DNA of 64,000 nt from SG8-40 sp963792855 (lineage in GTDB: Bacteria; Pseudomonadota; Gammaproteobacteria; Burkholderiales; Eutrophovitaceae): positions 124,001-188,000 of the forward strand of contig CAWBXZ010000007.1 in NCBI GenBank assembly GCA_963792855.1. The letters run 5' to 3'. The notes beneath the pieces were generated by a model. The model was given only the letters and a program-made list of their open reading frames with translations. It searched no databases and was not told the origin of the DNA. Every line of letters starts with the position of its first letter. The first letter of the stretch is position 1. Below, piece by piece: positions 1 to 8,089 of this stretch. Position numbers and translations under genes: made by a program.

Positions 1-610
1 AGGTGTATTGCTCCTCTTCCTGATTGAGCGTGCGGAACACATCGACATAGCCAAGCTTGTCGAGTACGCCGGAAAACCATTCCCGCTCCTCCGGCAGGAA
101 ACCGGAATTCTTGCGGTTGGAGCGCCAGTTCTTGAGATCGATTTCCTTGTGAGCCACGTTCCAGTCGCCGCAGATAATCACCTCGCGGCCGCTGCTGATC
201 AGTTTGTGCAGCGGCTCGATGAGCTGCTCCATGAACTTGAACTTGATTGCAAGACGCTCCGGAGAGCTCGAGCCCGAAGGTACATACAACGAGACGACCG
301 ACAGGTTGCCATATTGCGCTTCAATGTAGCGCCCCTCGACGTCGAACTCGTCAATCCCCAGGCCATTTATGACTCGATCAGGCTGCTTGCTGCAATATAA
401 TCCCACGCCACTGTAGCCGGGCCGGTCGGCGTAATGAAAATAGCCGTGCAGCTTGCCCGGATTGTGGACGGCAGGCACGATGTCTTTTGCCTGTGCCTTC
501 AGTTCCTGCAGGCAGACGACGCTGGCGGACTGCGTTGCCAGCCAGTCCAGCACGCCTTTGTTGACGGCAGACCGGATGCCGTTCAGGTTCAACGAGACTA
601 TTCGAAGCAT
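1..610 (-). CDS. xth: Exodeoxyribonuclease III (partial, C-terminus beyond window)
   Basis: Class II AP endonuclease and 3'-5' exonuclease of base-excision repair. About 203 residues are visible of a family length near 255. The Mg-dependent exonuclease/endonuclease/phosphatase fold is recognisable. Visible residues are the N-terminal SLNLNG (Asn10), the metal-binding Glu36 in CLQELKA, the SLYVPSG strand and the GDWN motif (Asp149, Asn151). The C-terminal catalytic Asp and His lie outside the window. The start is ATG at 610, because the protein begins MLRIVSLNLNGIRS as is usual for the family. It is divergent from pyrE, and the two start codons abut with no spacer. Confidence 0.95.
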   Translation of the reverse strand, partial: MLRIVSLNLNGIRSAVNKGVLDWLATQSASVVCLQELKAQAKDIVPAVHNPGKLHGYFHYADRPGYSGVGLYCSKQPDRVINGLGIDEFDVEGRYIEAQYGNLSVVSLYVPSGSSSPERLAIKFKFMEQLIEPLHKLISSGREVIICGDWNVAHKEIDLKNWRSNRKNSGFLPEEREWFSGVLDKLGYVDVFRTLNQEEEQYT

Positions 611-1260
611 ATGATGAATTCGGATTTCAGACGGGATTTCATTCAATTTGCCCTCGCCGCCGGGGTTCTTTGTTTTGGAGAGTTCAAGACCAAGGCCGGC
701 CGTCTTTCGCCGTATTTTTTCAACACAGGATTGTTCAACGACGGAGTCGCGCTGCGAAAGCTCGGCCAATTCTACGCGAAAGCCATCATCGCGTCGGATC
801 TGGCGTTCGACATGGTGTACGGCCCCGCCTACAAGGGAATTCCGCTGGTTTCCAGCACCGCAGTGGCGCTTGCGGAAATGGGTCGAAATGTACCGTTTTG
901 CTTCAATCGCAAGGAGGCAAAGGATCACGGAGAAGGCGGAAACACCGTAGGTGCTCCGCTGGCCGGCCGTGTGCTCATCATTGACGACGTGATCTCCGCC
1001 GGGACCTCGGTGCGCGAATCGGTCGACATTATCCGCTCCGCCGGAGCCGAACCATGCGGGGTGGCAATTGCTTTTGACCGGATGGAGCGCGGCACTGGTA
1101 ACGGTCGGCGATTGACGAGGTCCGCAGCACCTTTTCCCTGGAAGTCGTCAGCATCTCGACGCTGGACGATCTCTGCGGTTTTCTTTCCGCCAGCCCTGAA
1201 TTGGCACAGCAGTTGCGTTCAGTTCAGGACTATCGCCGGAAATATGGTGTGAATGCATGA
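611..1260 (+). pseudogene. pyrE: Orotate phosphoribosyltransferase, frameshifted near 1103
   Basis: PyrE converts orotate and PRPP to OMP in pyrimidine synthesis. From ATG 611 or 614 the frame encodes a good N-terminus (GEFKTKAGRLSPYFFNTG) and the PRPP-binding loop VLIIDDVISAGTS near residues 119-131. After MERGTGNG it loses homology. The expected C-terminus (IDEVRSTFSLEVVSIST onward to YGVNA) continues in another frame to TGA 1258-1260. Adding one G to the GG at 1103-1104 restores a single frame of about 215 residues, the normal length. This could be a sequencing undercall or a real mutation. The stop overlaps the ATG of the next gene. Confidence 0.9.
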
Positions 1261-1874
1261 GGCCTGACAAGCGACGACTGACCCGCGTTGGGGTGCTGCT
1301 CGTCCTCTTTTTCTTTTCTGCGCCGGTATTTGCGGTCGAAGCGCATATGTACCGCTGCAAGGATAAGAACGGACGTGTCTACTATTCGGATCGTCCCGGG
1401 ATGGAGTGCGAGGGCGGCGAGACCGACGAATTGACGAAACAGGGCCTGGTACTGGAGCGTCCCGACGCTTTGCGTCCCGGCGAGACCCAGGAAGAGCGCC
1501 AGGAAAGGCTTGCCCAGCAACGGCAAGATCGCGCGCTGCTGCAGACCTACAGCTCGGAGCAGCAAATCGAGGAAGCCAAGAAGCGCAGCCTTGAAAACCC
1601 CTTGCTGGCGGTAAAGTACGCAAAAAAGAAGCTCGCGATCTACACCGACCGGCTGAGCGAACTCAGGACCAAAGAGGTGGAGTACTCGGTCGAAGGCAAG
1701 AACGCGCCTTTATCGCTCATCGAGGAAATTGACGCCACCTTGTCGGATATCGCCCGGCTTGAATACGAGCTGGAGACAAAACAGCGCAGCGTTGACCGCG
1801 TCATTGACCGTTACGAGGCGGAGAAGGAGCGCTATCGCCAACTCGTCGAGGCATACGACAAGCAGAAGCGCTAG
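1257..1874 (+). CDS. DUF4124 domain-containing secreted protein
   Basis: A 205-residue protein with a Sec signal peptide (residues 1-26: basic start, hydrophobic run, cleavage near VFA-VE). A DUF4124 motif follows (MYRCKDKNGRVYYSDRPG, residues about 31-48). The rest is charged, Glu/Lys/Arg-rich and probably alpha-helical or coiled coil. It is likely periplasmic. DUF4124 is common in Proteobacteria and its function is not established. It starts inside the pyrE stop codon, so it is probably co-transcribed with pyrE. A second DUF4124 protein lies at 14902-15423. Confidence 0.8.
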   Translation: MRPDKRRLTRVGVLLVLFFFSAPVFAVEAHMYRCKDKNGRVYYSDRPGMECEGGETDELTKQGLVLERPDALRPGETQEERQERLAQQRQDRALLQTYSSEQQIEEAKKRSLENPLLAVKYAKKKLAIYTDRLSELRTKEVEYSVEGKNAPLSLIEEIDATLSDIARLEYELETKQRSVDRVIDRYEAEKERYRQLVEAYDKQKR

Positions 1875-1925
1875 CCGCGTTGTGGGAAATACGCTTGCGC
1901 GAGAAGGCTGGCCAGCCCTGGCCCG

Positions 1926-3377
1926 TTAACGGCTATCCAGTTTCTGTTTCAGGATTTCGTTGACCTGGGCCGGGTTCGCCTTGCCCTTGCTGGCCTTCAT
2001 CACCTGGCCAACCAGTGAATTGAACGCTTTCTGCTTGCCGCCGAGATAATCGGTAACCTGCCGTTCGTTGGCGGCGATCACTGCCTCCACCAGCTTTTCG
2101 ATGGCGCCACTGTCGGATATCTGGCGCAGTCCGCGCTTGTCGATGATTTCGTCTGCGCTGCCCTCGCCCTTCCACAGTCCGTCGAACACCTCTTTCGCCA
2201 GCTTCGAGGAAAGCGTGTTGTCGATGACGCGGCTGACCAGCCCGGCCAGTGCTGGCGCGCTGACCGGGGACACCGCCAGTTCCATCTCTGTCCGGTTCAG
2301 TGCCGCCGCCAGTTCGCCAATGATCCAGTTGGCCGTCATCTTGGCCGCTGCCTGCCGGTTGTCGCCGGCGACTTCTGCCAGCGTTGCTTCGAAGAAGTCC
2401 GCCGTATCGCGATCGGAGACCAGCAACACGGTGTCCTGTGCGGATAGCCCGAGTTCGGACTGGTAGCGATGGCTGCGTGCCGCAGGCAATTCCGGCATCG
2501 CTTCGCGGGTGCGCGCCAGCCAGGTGTCGTCAATTTCCAGCGGCAGCAGGTCGGGGTCGGGAAAGTACCGGTAGTCGTGCGCGTCTTCCTTGGTGCGCAT
2601 CAGGCGTGTCTGGCCCGAATCCGGATCGAACAGCACGGTTGCCTGCTGGATTTGTCCACCGTCCTCGAGTTGCTCGATCTGCCAGCTTGCTTCGTATTCG
2701 ATGGCTTGCTGCAGGAAGCGGAAGGAATTCAGATTCTTGATCTCGCGGCGTGTGCCGAGTTGATCCGAACCCTTCCTGCGCACCGAGACGTTTGCGTCGC
2801 AGCGAAAACTGCCTTCCTGCATGTTTCCATCGCAGATATCGATCCAGCGAACCAGCGCGTGCAGTGTCCTGGCATACGCGACGGCTTCCTCGGCCGAGCG
2901 CATGTCGGGTTCGCTGACGATTTCGAGCAGCGGCGTGCCGGCGCGATTCAGGTCGATCCCGGTCATGCCGTGAAAATCTTCATGCAACGACTTGCCGGCG
3001 TCCTCTTCGAGGTGGGCGCGCGTCAGGTGAATGATTTTTTCCGCGCCGCCTGCGTGTATCGTGACCTGTCCGCCCGCGACCACGGGAATCTCGTACTGGC
3101 TGATCTGGTATCCCTTGGGCAAATCGGGGTAGAAGTAGTTTTTCCTGGCGAACACCGAGCGGCGATTGATACTGGCGCCGACCGCGATCCCGAAACGGAT
3201 TGCCTTGTCGACTGCGCTGACGTTGAGCACCGGCAATACGCCGGGCAACGCGATGTCAACCGCGCAGGCCTGCGTGTTGGGCGGTGCGCCGAAAGCTGTG
3301 GAAGCACCCGAAAAGATTTTTGAGCGGGTCGAGAGCTGGGCGTGGGTTTCCAGGCCGATGACGATTTCCCAGTCCAT
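1926..3377 (-). CDS. gatB: Asp-tRNA(Asn)/Glu-tRNA(Gln) amidotransferase subunit B
   Basis: GatB, 483 residues, recognises misacylated Glu-tRNA(Gln) or Asp-tRNA(Asn) and phosphorylates the acyl group before amidation by GatA. It opens with MDWEIVIGLETHAQL, carries the cradle-domain stretch ending DLPKGYQISQYE, and ends with a YqeY-like tail (GKANPAQVNEILKQKL). ATG 3377 is preferred; a TTG at 3383 would overlap the gatA stop. It is the last gene of gatC-gatA-gatB and converges on the DUF4124 gene. Confidence 0.97.
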   Translation of the reverse strand: MDWEIVIGLETHAQLSTRSKIFSGASTAFGAPPNTQACAVDIALPGVLPVLNVSAVDKAIRFGIAVGASINRRSVFARKNYFYPDLPKGYQISQYEIPVVAGGQVTIHAGGAEKIIHLTRAHLEEDAGKSLHEDFHGMTGIDLNRAGTPLLEIVSEPDMRSAEEAVAYARTLHALVRWIDICDGNMQEGSFRCDANVSVRRKGSDQLGTRREIKNLNSFRFLQQAIEYEASWQIEQLEDGGQIQQATVLFDPDSGQTRLMRTKEDAHDYRYFPDPDLLPLEIDDTWLARTREAMPELPAARSHRYQSELGLSAQDTVLLVSDRDTADFFEATLAEVAGDNRQAAAKMTANWIIGELAAALNRTEMELAVSPVSAPALAGLVSRVIDNTLSSKLAKEVFDGLWKGEGSADEIIDKRGLRQISDSGAIEKLVEAVIAANERQVTDYLGGKQKAFNSLVGQVMKASKGKANPAQVNEILKQKLDSR

Positions 3378-3379
3378 GA

Positions 3380-4840
3380 TCAACTCGCCGCGACAGGCGA
3401 CTTGCGCGCATGCCAGTCGGTCTGCTTCTGATAGAGATGGGCGACGTTGAGCATCCGCGCTTCACTGAAGTAATTGCCGATGATCTGCAGCCCGACCGGC
3501 AGGCCGGCGCTGTCCATTCCGCACGGGATCGACATTCCGGGCAACCCGGCGAGGTTGGCGGCAATGGTGAATATGTCCGACAGGTACATTTGCACCGGGT
3601 CAGCCACTTTCGCGCCAATCCCGAATGCCGTTGACGGCGAGGTCGGGCTCATGATCACGTCACACTGCTCGAACGCCTGGGCGAAATCGCGTGCAATAAG
3701 CCGGCGAATACGTTGCGCCTGCAGGTAGTAGGCATCGTAATAGCCATGGGAAAGGACATAGGTTCCGATCAGAATGCGCCGCTTGACCTCTGCGCCGAAT
3801 CCCTGCGCGCGGGTCTTGCAATACATGTCGAGAAGATCGGAATACTGCTCGGCACGAAAACCGTAGCGAACACCGTCGAAGCGTGACAGGTTGCTCGACG
3901 CTTCGGCCGGCGCAATGACGTAATAGGCGGGAACCGAAAGCTCGCTTGCGGGAAGTCCGATCTCAACCGTGGTCGCGCCCAGTTTGCGGTATTCGTCGAT
4001 CGCCGCTTCGACCGCGGCGCGAACATCGGTCGATATGCCCTCACCGAAGTACTCTTTGGGCAGCCCGATGCGCAAGCCGGCCAGCGGCGCATCGAGCACG
4101 CGCGAGTAGTCTTCTTCGGGGCGCTGGAGGCTGGTCGAATCACGTGCATCGAATCCCACCATCGCGTCGAGCAACAGGGCGAGATCTTCCGCGCTCCTTG
4201 CCAGCGGTCCGCCCTGATCGAGGCTCGACGCGAAGGCGATCATGCCGTAGCGGGAAACCAGGCCATAGGTCGGCTTCAATCCGGATATGCCGCAAAGGGC
4301 TGCGGGTTGGCGGATCGACCCGCCGGTATCGGTGCCGGTCGCAGCCGGTGCCAGCGCCGCGGCGACGGCAGCCGCCGAACCGCCCGAACTGCCCCCGGTC
4401 ACCCGCGTCGGGTCCCACGGATTCTTCGTCGCGCCGAACCAGGACGTTTCATTCGATGACCCCATGGCGAACTCGTCCATGTTGGTCTTGCCGAGAATGA
4501 CTGCGCCGGCGTCATTGAAGCGCTCGATGACATGGGCGTCGTAAGGCGCGCGAAAATTCTCGAGCATGCGGGACCCGCAGGTCGTGCGCCAGCCCTTGGC
4601 GCACCAGATGTCCTTGTGCGCAATCGGGATGCCGGTCAAAGGGCCGGCGTTGCCCTCCGAGATGCGAGCGTCTGCTGTCTTTGCCTGGGCAAGGCTGGCC
4701 TCGGCATCGATGGTGATGTACGCATTGATCGAAGGGTTATGCGCATCGATGCGCTCGAGATAGGCGCGCGTGAGCTCGACGCTGGAGATCTTCTTCTCTG
4801 CCAGACTGCGCGACAGCGTCCTGAGGCTGGATTCGATCAT
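3380..4840 (-). CDS. gatA: Asp-tRNA(Asn)/Glu-tRNA(Gln) amidotransferase subunit A
   Basis: GatA is the glutaminase subunit that releases ammonia from glutamine for transamidation. It has 486 residues, the full family length. The amidase-signature triad is visible: Lys76 in IAHKD, Ser151 in TGGSSGGS and Ser175 in DTGGSIRQPA. A start at ATG 4840 gives the usual N-terminus. The stop at 3380-3382 lies just before the gatB start, indicating coupled translation. Confidence 0.97.
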   Translation of the reverse strand: MIESSLRTLSRSLAEKKISSVELTRAYLERIDAHNPSINAYITIDAEASLAQAKTADARISEGNAGPLTGIPIAHKDIWCAKGWRTTCGSRMLENFRAPYDAHVIERFNDAGAVILGKTNMDEFAMGSSNETSWFGATKNPWDPTRVTGGSSGGSAAAVAAALAPAATGTDTGGSIRQPAALCGISGLKPTYGLVSRYGMIAFASSLDQGGPLARSAEDLALLLDAMVGFDARDSTSLQRPEEDYSRVLDAPLAGLRIGLPKEYFGEGISTDVRAAVEAAIDEYRKLGATTVEIGLPASELSVPAYYVIAPAEASSNLSRFDGVRYGFRAEQYSDLLDMYCKTRAQGFGAEVKRRILIGTYVLSHGYYDAYYLQAQRIRRLIARDFAQAFEQCDVIMSPTSPSTAFGIGAKVADPVQMYLSDIFTIAANLAGLPGMSIPCGMDSAGLPVGLQIIGNYFSEARMLNVAHLYQKQTDWHARKSPVAAS

Positions 4841-4883
4841 GAAGCGCGTGCCGGTTGCGACGGACTGATGAATCGGCGAACCA

Positions 4884-5171
4884 TTACTCGATGACCCTGG
4901 GAACCAGGTACAGGCCGTCCTCGACGGCCGGCGCCACCGACTGAAACAAATCGTGCTGGTCAGGCTCGGTGACCGTGTCCGGGCGCAGCCTTGCTACCAC
5001 GTCTTGCGCATGGGCCATCGGCTCGATACCCGTGGTGTCGACCGCCTGCATTTTCTCGATCAGGCCGAATACACCGCTCAGCTGATCGAGTATCTGGGCA
5101 CTTTCGGTGTCAGTGACTTCAATACGCGCCAGCATGGCTACGCGTTTTACGTCGTCCAGGGATAGTGACAT
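4884..5171 (-). CDS. gatC: Asp-tRNA(Asn)/Glu-tRNA(Gln) amidotransferase subunit C
   Basis: A small subunit of 95 residues that wraps around GatA and GatB and stabilises the complex. It begins MSLSLDDVKRVAMLARIEV and has the typical IEPMAHAQDV and C-terminal VPRVIE stretches. It is the first gene of gatCAB, 43 bp before gatA, and is divergent from mreB. Presence of the whole set implies indirect synthesis of Gln-tRNA and/or Asn-tRNA. Confidence 0.95.
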   Translation of the reverse strand: MSLSLDDVKRVAMLARIEVTDTESAQILDQLSGVFGLIEKMQAVDTTGIEPMAHAQDVVARLRPDTVTEPDQHDLFQSVAPAVEDGLYLVPRVIE

Positions 5172-5403
5172 GGAGAGTCAGGATGTTGTGTGAACGCGAT
5201 TCGGATTGCGGGATTACCCGGGGCGGTCGCCGGCGATCTCGCCAGCGGCCGGCCGCCGCCATCCCCGGGGTGCGGGATTCCGCCCTGAAAAGCCCTTAAA
5301 AATAGTTCGGAAGGCACTGTTTTTGTTATCTGCCCAAGTGCGATAGGTTATCATAGTCGGCGATTTTTCCCGCACCGCGGATCACGCTTCCAGATAAATA
5401 ACT
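5172..5403. promoter_or_regulatory. Divergent intergenic region between gatC and mreB
   Basis: This 232-bp non-coding stretch must hold promoters for both gatCAB and the mre operon. A GC-rich inverted repeat (CCCGGGG at 5217-5223 against CCCCGGG at 5263-5269) lies on the gatC side. An AT-richer segment at about 5297-5375, including TTGTTA and TATCAT hexamers, lies on the mreB side. The hexamers are not well spaced, so exact promoters are not assigned. Confidence 0.4.
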
Positions 5404-6447
5404 ATGTTCGGATTTCTGATTGGATACTTTTCAAACGACATCGCCATCGATCTTGGTACGGCGAACACGCTGATTTACGTGCGGGGCAAGGGTATCGTAC
5501 TCAACGAACCCTCTGTTGTCGCCATCAGGCAACAAGGCGGACCGAATGGGAAGAAAACCATTCAGGAAGTCGGCCTTGCCGCGAAGCAGATGCTTGGCCG
5601 CACGCCGGGCAACATTACCGCGGTACGGCCGATGAAGGATGGCGTGATCGCCGACTTCACCATCACCGAGCAGATGCTCAAGCAGTTCATCAAGAAGGTC
5701 CACGACAGCCGGTTCTTTGCGCCCAGCCCGAGGATCGTTATCTGTGTCCCGTGCGGGTCGACGCAGGTGGAGCGGCGCGCGATTCGCGAGTCGGCTTTCG
5801 GCGCCGGGGCGCGCAAGGTCGAACTGATCGAGGAGCCGATGGCGGCCGCCATCGGCGCCGGGCTGCCGGTCGAGGAAGCCACCGGTTCGATGGTCGTTGA
5901 CATCGGTGGCGGGACGACGGAGGTTGGCGTTATTTCCCTGGGCGGTATCGTCTACTCGGGTTCCGTGCGCGTCGGTGGCGACAAGTTCGACGAAGCCATC
6001 ATCAACTACATTCGCCGCAATTACGGCATGTTGATCGGCGAGACAACGGCAGAAGAGATCAAGAAGGAAATCGGATCAGCTTTCCCCGGATCCGAAGTGC
6101 GCGAGAAGGAGGTCAAGGGCCGTAATCTGGCCGAAGGCATTCCCCGCAGCTTCACCATTTCCAGCAACGAGATTCTGGAGGCACTGACCGATCCGCTCAA
6201 CAGCATTGTTTCGGCCGTCAAGTCCGCACTGGAGCAAACGCCCCCGGAACTCGGTGCCGACATTGCCGAAAAAGGAATGGTGCTCACCGGAGGTGGTGCG
6301 CTGCTGCGCGATATCGACCGCCTGCTCATGGAAGAAACCGGGTTGCCGGTGATCGTTGGCGACGACCCGTTGACTTGTGTGGTGCGCGGTTCCGGCATGG
6401 CTCTGGAGAAGATGGACAAACTCACGGGTATTTTCACCAGCGACTGA
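5404..6447 (+). CDS. mreB: Rod shape-determining protein MreB
   Basis: Actin-like ATPase of 347 residues that polymerises under the membrane and directs sidewall murein synthesis. The phosphate-1 motif DLGTANTLIYV, the phosphate-2 motif VVDIGGGTTEV and the adenosine motif VLTGGGALLRDID are all present. It starts at ATG 5404 with MFGFLIGYFSNDIAIDLG, where the N-terminal amphipathic stretch is typical of Gram-negative MreB. It is the first gene of mreB-mreC-mreD-mrdA-rodA-rlpA. Confidence 0.98.
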   Translation: MFGFLIGYFSNDIAIDLGTANTLIYVRGKGIVLNEPSVVAIRQQGGPNGKKTIQEVGLAAKQMLGRTPGNITAVRPMKDGVIADFTITEQMLKQFIKKVHDSRFFAPSPRIVICVPCGSTQVERRAIRESAFGAGARKVELIEEPMAAAIGAGLPVEEATGSMVVDIGGGTTEVGVISLGGIVYSGSVRVGGDKFDEAIINYIRRNYGMLIGETTAEEIKKEIGSAFPGSEVREKEVKGRNLAEGIPRSFTISSNEILEALTDPLNSIVSAVKSALEQTPPELGADIAEKGMVLTGGGALLRDIDRLLMEETGLPVIVGDDPLTCVVRGSGMALEKMDKLTGIFTSD

Positions 6448-6526
6448 GGTGCTGCCGGAGTGAGCGGACGCCGACCAGGTTCTCCCGCTTCCCCCGTCAG
6501 ACACCGGTTACGCTGATCCCGCGCCG

Positions 6527-7420
6527 ATGGAATATTCGCCGCCGCCATTTTTCAAACGCGGACCCAACCTGCTCACACGGCTGACGCTGTTCTCACTGCT
6601 GTCGTTGGTGCTGCTGTTCGCCGATGCGCGCTTTCGTTACATGGAAGATATTCGCGCGGTCGTCGGCGTGTTTCTTTATCCGTTTCAGGAACTGGTCGAT
6701 ACGCCGGCGCGCATGGCTCGCGGAATGGCGAATTACTTTTCGCTGCAATCGACGCTGCGTAACGAGAACACCCGCCTGAAAGAAGAGGCGTTCGTCAACT
6801 CGGGTTTGTTGCAAAAGCAGCAGGACCTCATCGCCGAGAACGAGAATCTGCGAGAGCTGCTTAATCTGAGGCCCCGTTTCGAGCCTTCGTCGCAGGTTGC
6901 CTCGATACTATATACAGCGCGCGACCCGTTTGTGCGTCAGGTTGTCGTCGACAAGGGCGTAACCCATGGCGTGGTGCCTGGCGCGCCCGTGATCGATACG
7001 TTCGGCCTGGTGGGGCAGGTTCACCGGGTCTATCCGTGGGCATCGGAAGTCGTCCTGATTACCGACAGGGAGCAGGTCATACCGGTGCAGGTGGTTCGTA
7101 ACGGATTGCGCGGCCTTATCTTCGGGCTTGGCTACGACGGCGCGCTGGAGGTGCGTTTCATGCCCGTCAACGCCGATGTCGAAAAAGGTGACCTGTTGGT
7201 AACGTCCGGCATCGACGGTGTCTATCCGCCAGGCCTGCCCGTCGCCTTCGTGGACAGCGTCGAGCGCAATGCTGCGTATCCGTTTGCGCGCATTAACTGC
7301 CGGCCTGCGTCCGGCGTTCGTTCTCACCGCCACGTGATGGTGCTGGGAGTCGCGGAGAATTACCCCGAGAGGCCGCTCGCGCCAGAGCAGGGCGAGCGCG
7401 GCCTTGGAGGAAAGAACTGA
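6527..7420 (+). CDS. mreC: Rod shape-determining protein MreC
   Basis: A bitopic inner-membrane protein of 297 residues that links MreB to the periplasmic elongasome. There is a short cytoplasmic start, one transmembrane helix (about residues 17-36, LTLFSLLSLVLLF), a coiled coil at about 65-115 and the beta-rich MreC domain (VVDKGVTHGVVPGAPVID, then LLVTSGIDGVYPPGLPV). The start at ATG 6527 gives the usual MEYSPPPFFKRGP opening. The stop overlaps mreD by one base. Confidence 0.95.
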   Translation: MEYSPPPFFKRGPNLLTRLTLFSLLSLVLLFADARFRYMEDIRAVVGVFLYPFQELVDTPARMARGMANYFSLQSTLRNENTRLKEEAFVNSGLLQKQQDLIAENENLRELLNLRPRFEPSSQVASILYTARDPFVRQVVVDKGVTHGVVPGAPVIDTFGLVGQVHRVYPWASEVVLITDREQVIPVQVVRNGLRGLIFGLGYDGALEVRFMPVNADVEKGDLLVTSGIDGVYPPGLPVAFVDSVERNAAYPFARINCRPASGVRSHRHVMVLGVAENYPERPLAPEQGERGLGGKN

Positions 7421-7950
7421 TGGCGATTCCGGCATTCGGCAAAGCCTACGCGGACGAGATATTGCTGCCGGCCAGACCGGCGTACGTCAGCCTGTCTTTC
7501 TTTGTCGCATTCATGCTCAACATGCTGCCGCTGTCTGGCTGGGTGCTGATGATCCGGCCGGATTTCGTGGCCGTCATCCTGTTGTACTGGGCGATACAGC
7601 ATCCTCGAAAGGTCGGCTTTACGCCCGTATTCATTCTGGGTCTGGTTATGGACGTGACCGACGGCAGTCTCTTCGGGCAGCATGCCCTCGCTTACTGTGT
7701 GCTGATGGCGGCCGGTGTCGCCTGGCATCGGCGCGTGTCGCTGTTCGGCATACAAGGACAGATGCTGCACGTTCTGGGAATGCTGCTGGTGGCACAGTTC
7801 ATAGTGCTGGGCGTGCAACTGGCTGCCGGTAACGCGTTTCCCGGCTGGTGGTACTTCCTGCCCAGTTTGAGCGGCTGCCTGATCTGGCCGTTGGTCTGCC
7901 AGATCGTGACCTCGCCATTACGACCGAGAGTCAAGTCCGAGGAATTGTGA
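7420..7950 (+). CDS. mreD: Rod shape-determining protein MreD
   Basis: A small polytopic inner-membrane protein of 176 residues with about five hydrophobic helices, partner of MreC in the elongasome. MreD is poorly conserved in sequence. The call rests on size, hydropathy, the LRPDFV-like motif (MIRPDFVAVILLYW) and position between mreC and mrdA. The start codon overlaps the mreC stop. Confidence 0.92.
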   Translation: MAIPAFGKAYADEILLPARPAYVSLSFFVAFMLNMLPLSGWVLMIRPDFVAVILLYWAIQHPRKVGFTPVFILGLVMDVTDGSLFGQHALAYCVLMAAGVAWHRRVSLFGIQGQMLHVLGMLLVAQFIVLGVQLAAGNAFPGWWYFLPSLSGCLIWPLVCQIVTSPLRPRVKSEEL

Positions 7951-8089
7951 AAGCCGGCTTGCCCAGACCGCCGTCGCCCATGAGCTGCCGTTTGGTGCGC
8001 TGGAGAGGCACCGGATATATGTTGGCGTGCTCGAGACGCACCGGGCATATTTGCGCGCGCACGAGGCGCGTCGTGTTGATGGGGTCCGC

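Noticed and set aside
8027..8089. Earlier GTG start for mrdA
   Set aside because: It adds 21 residues not typical of PBP2. From ATG 8090 the catalytic Ser and Lys fall at 330 and 544, the usual PBP2 positions.
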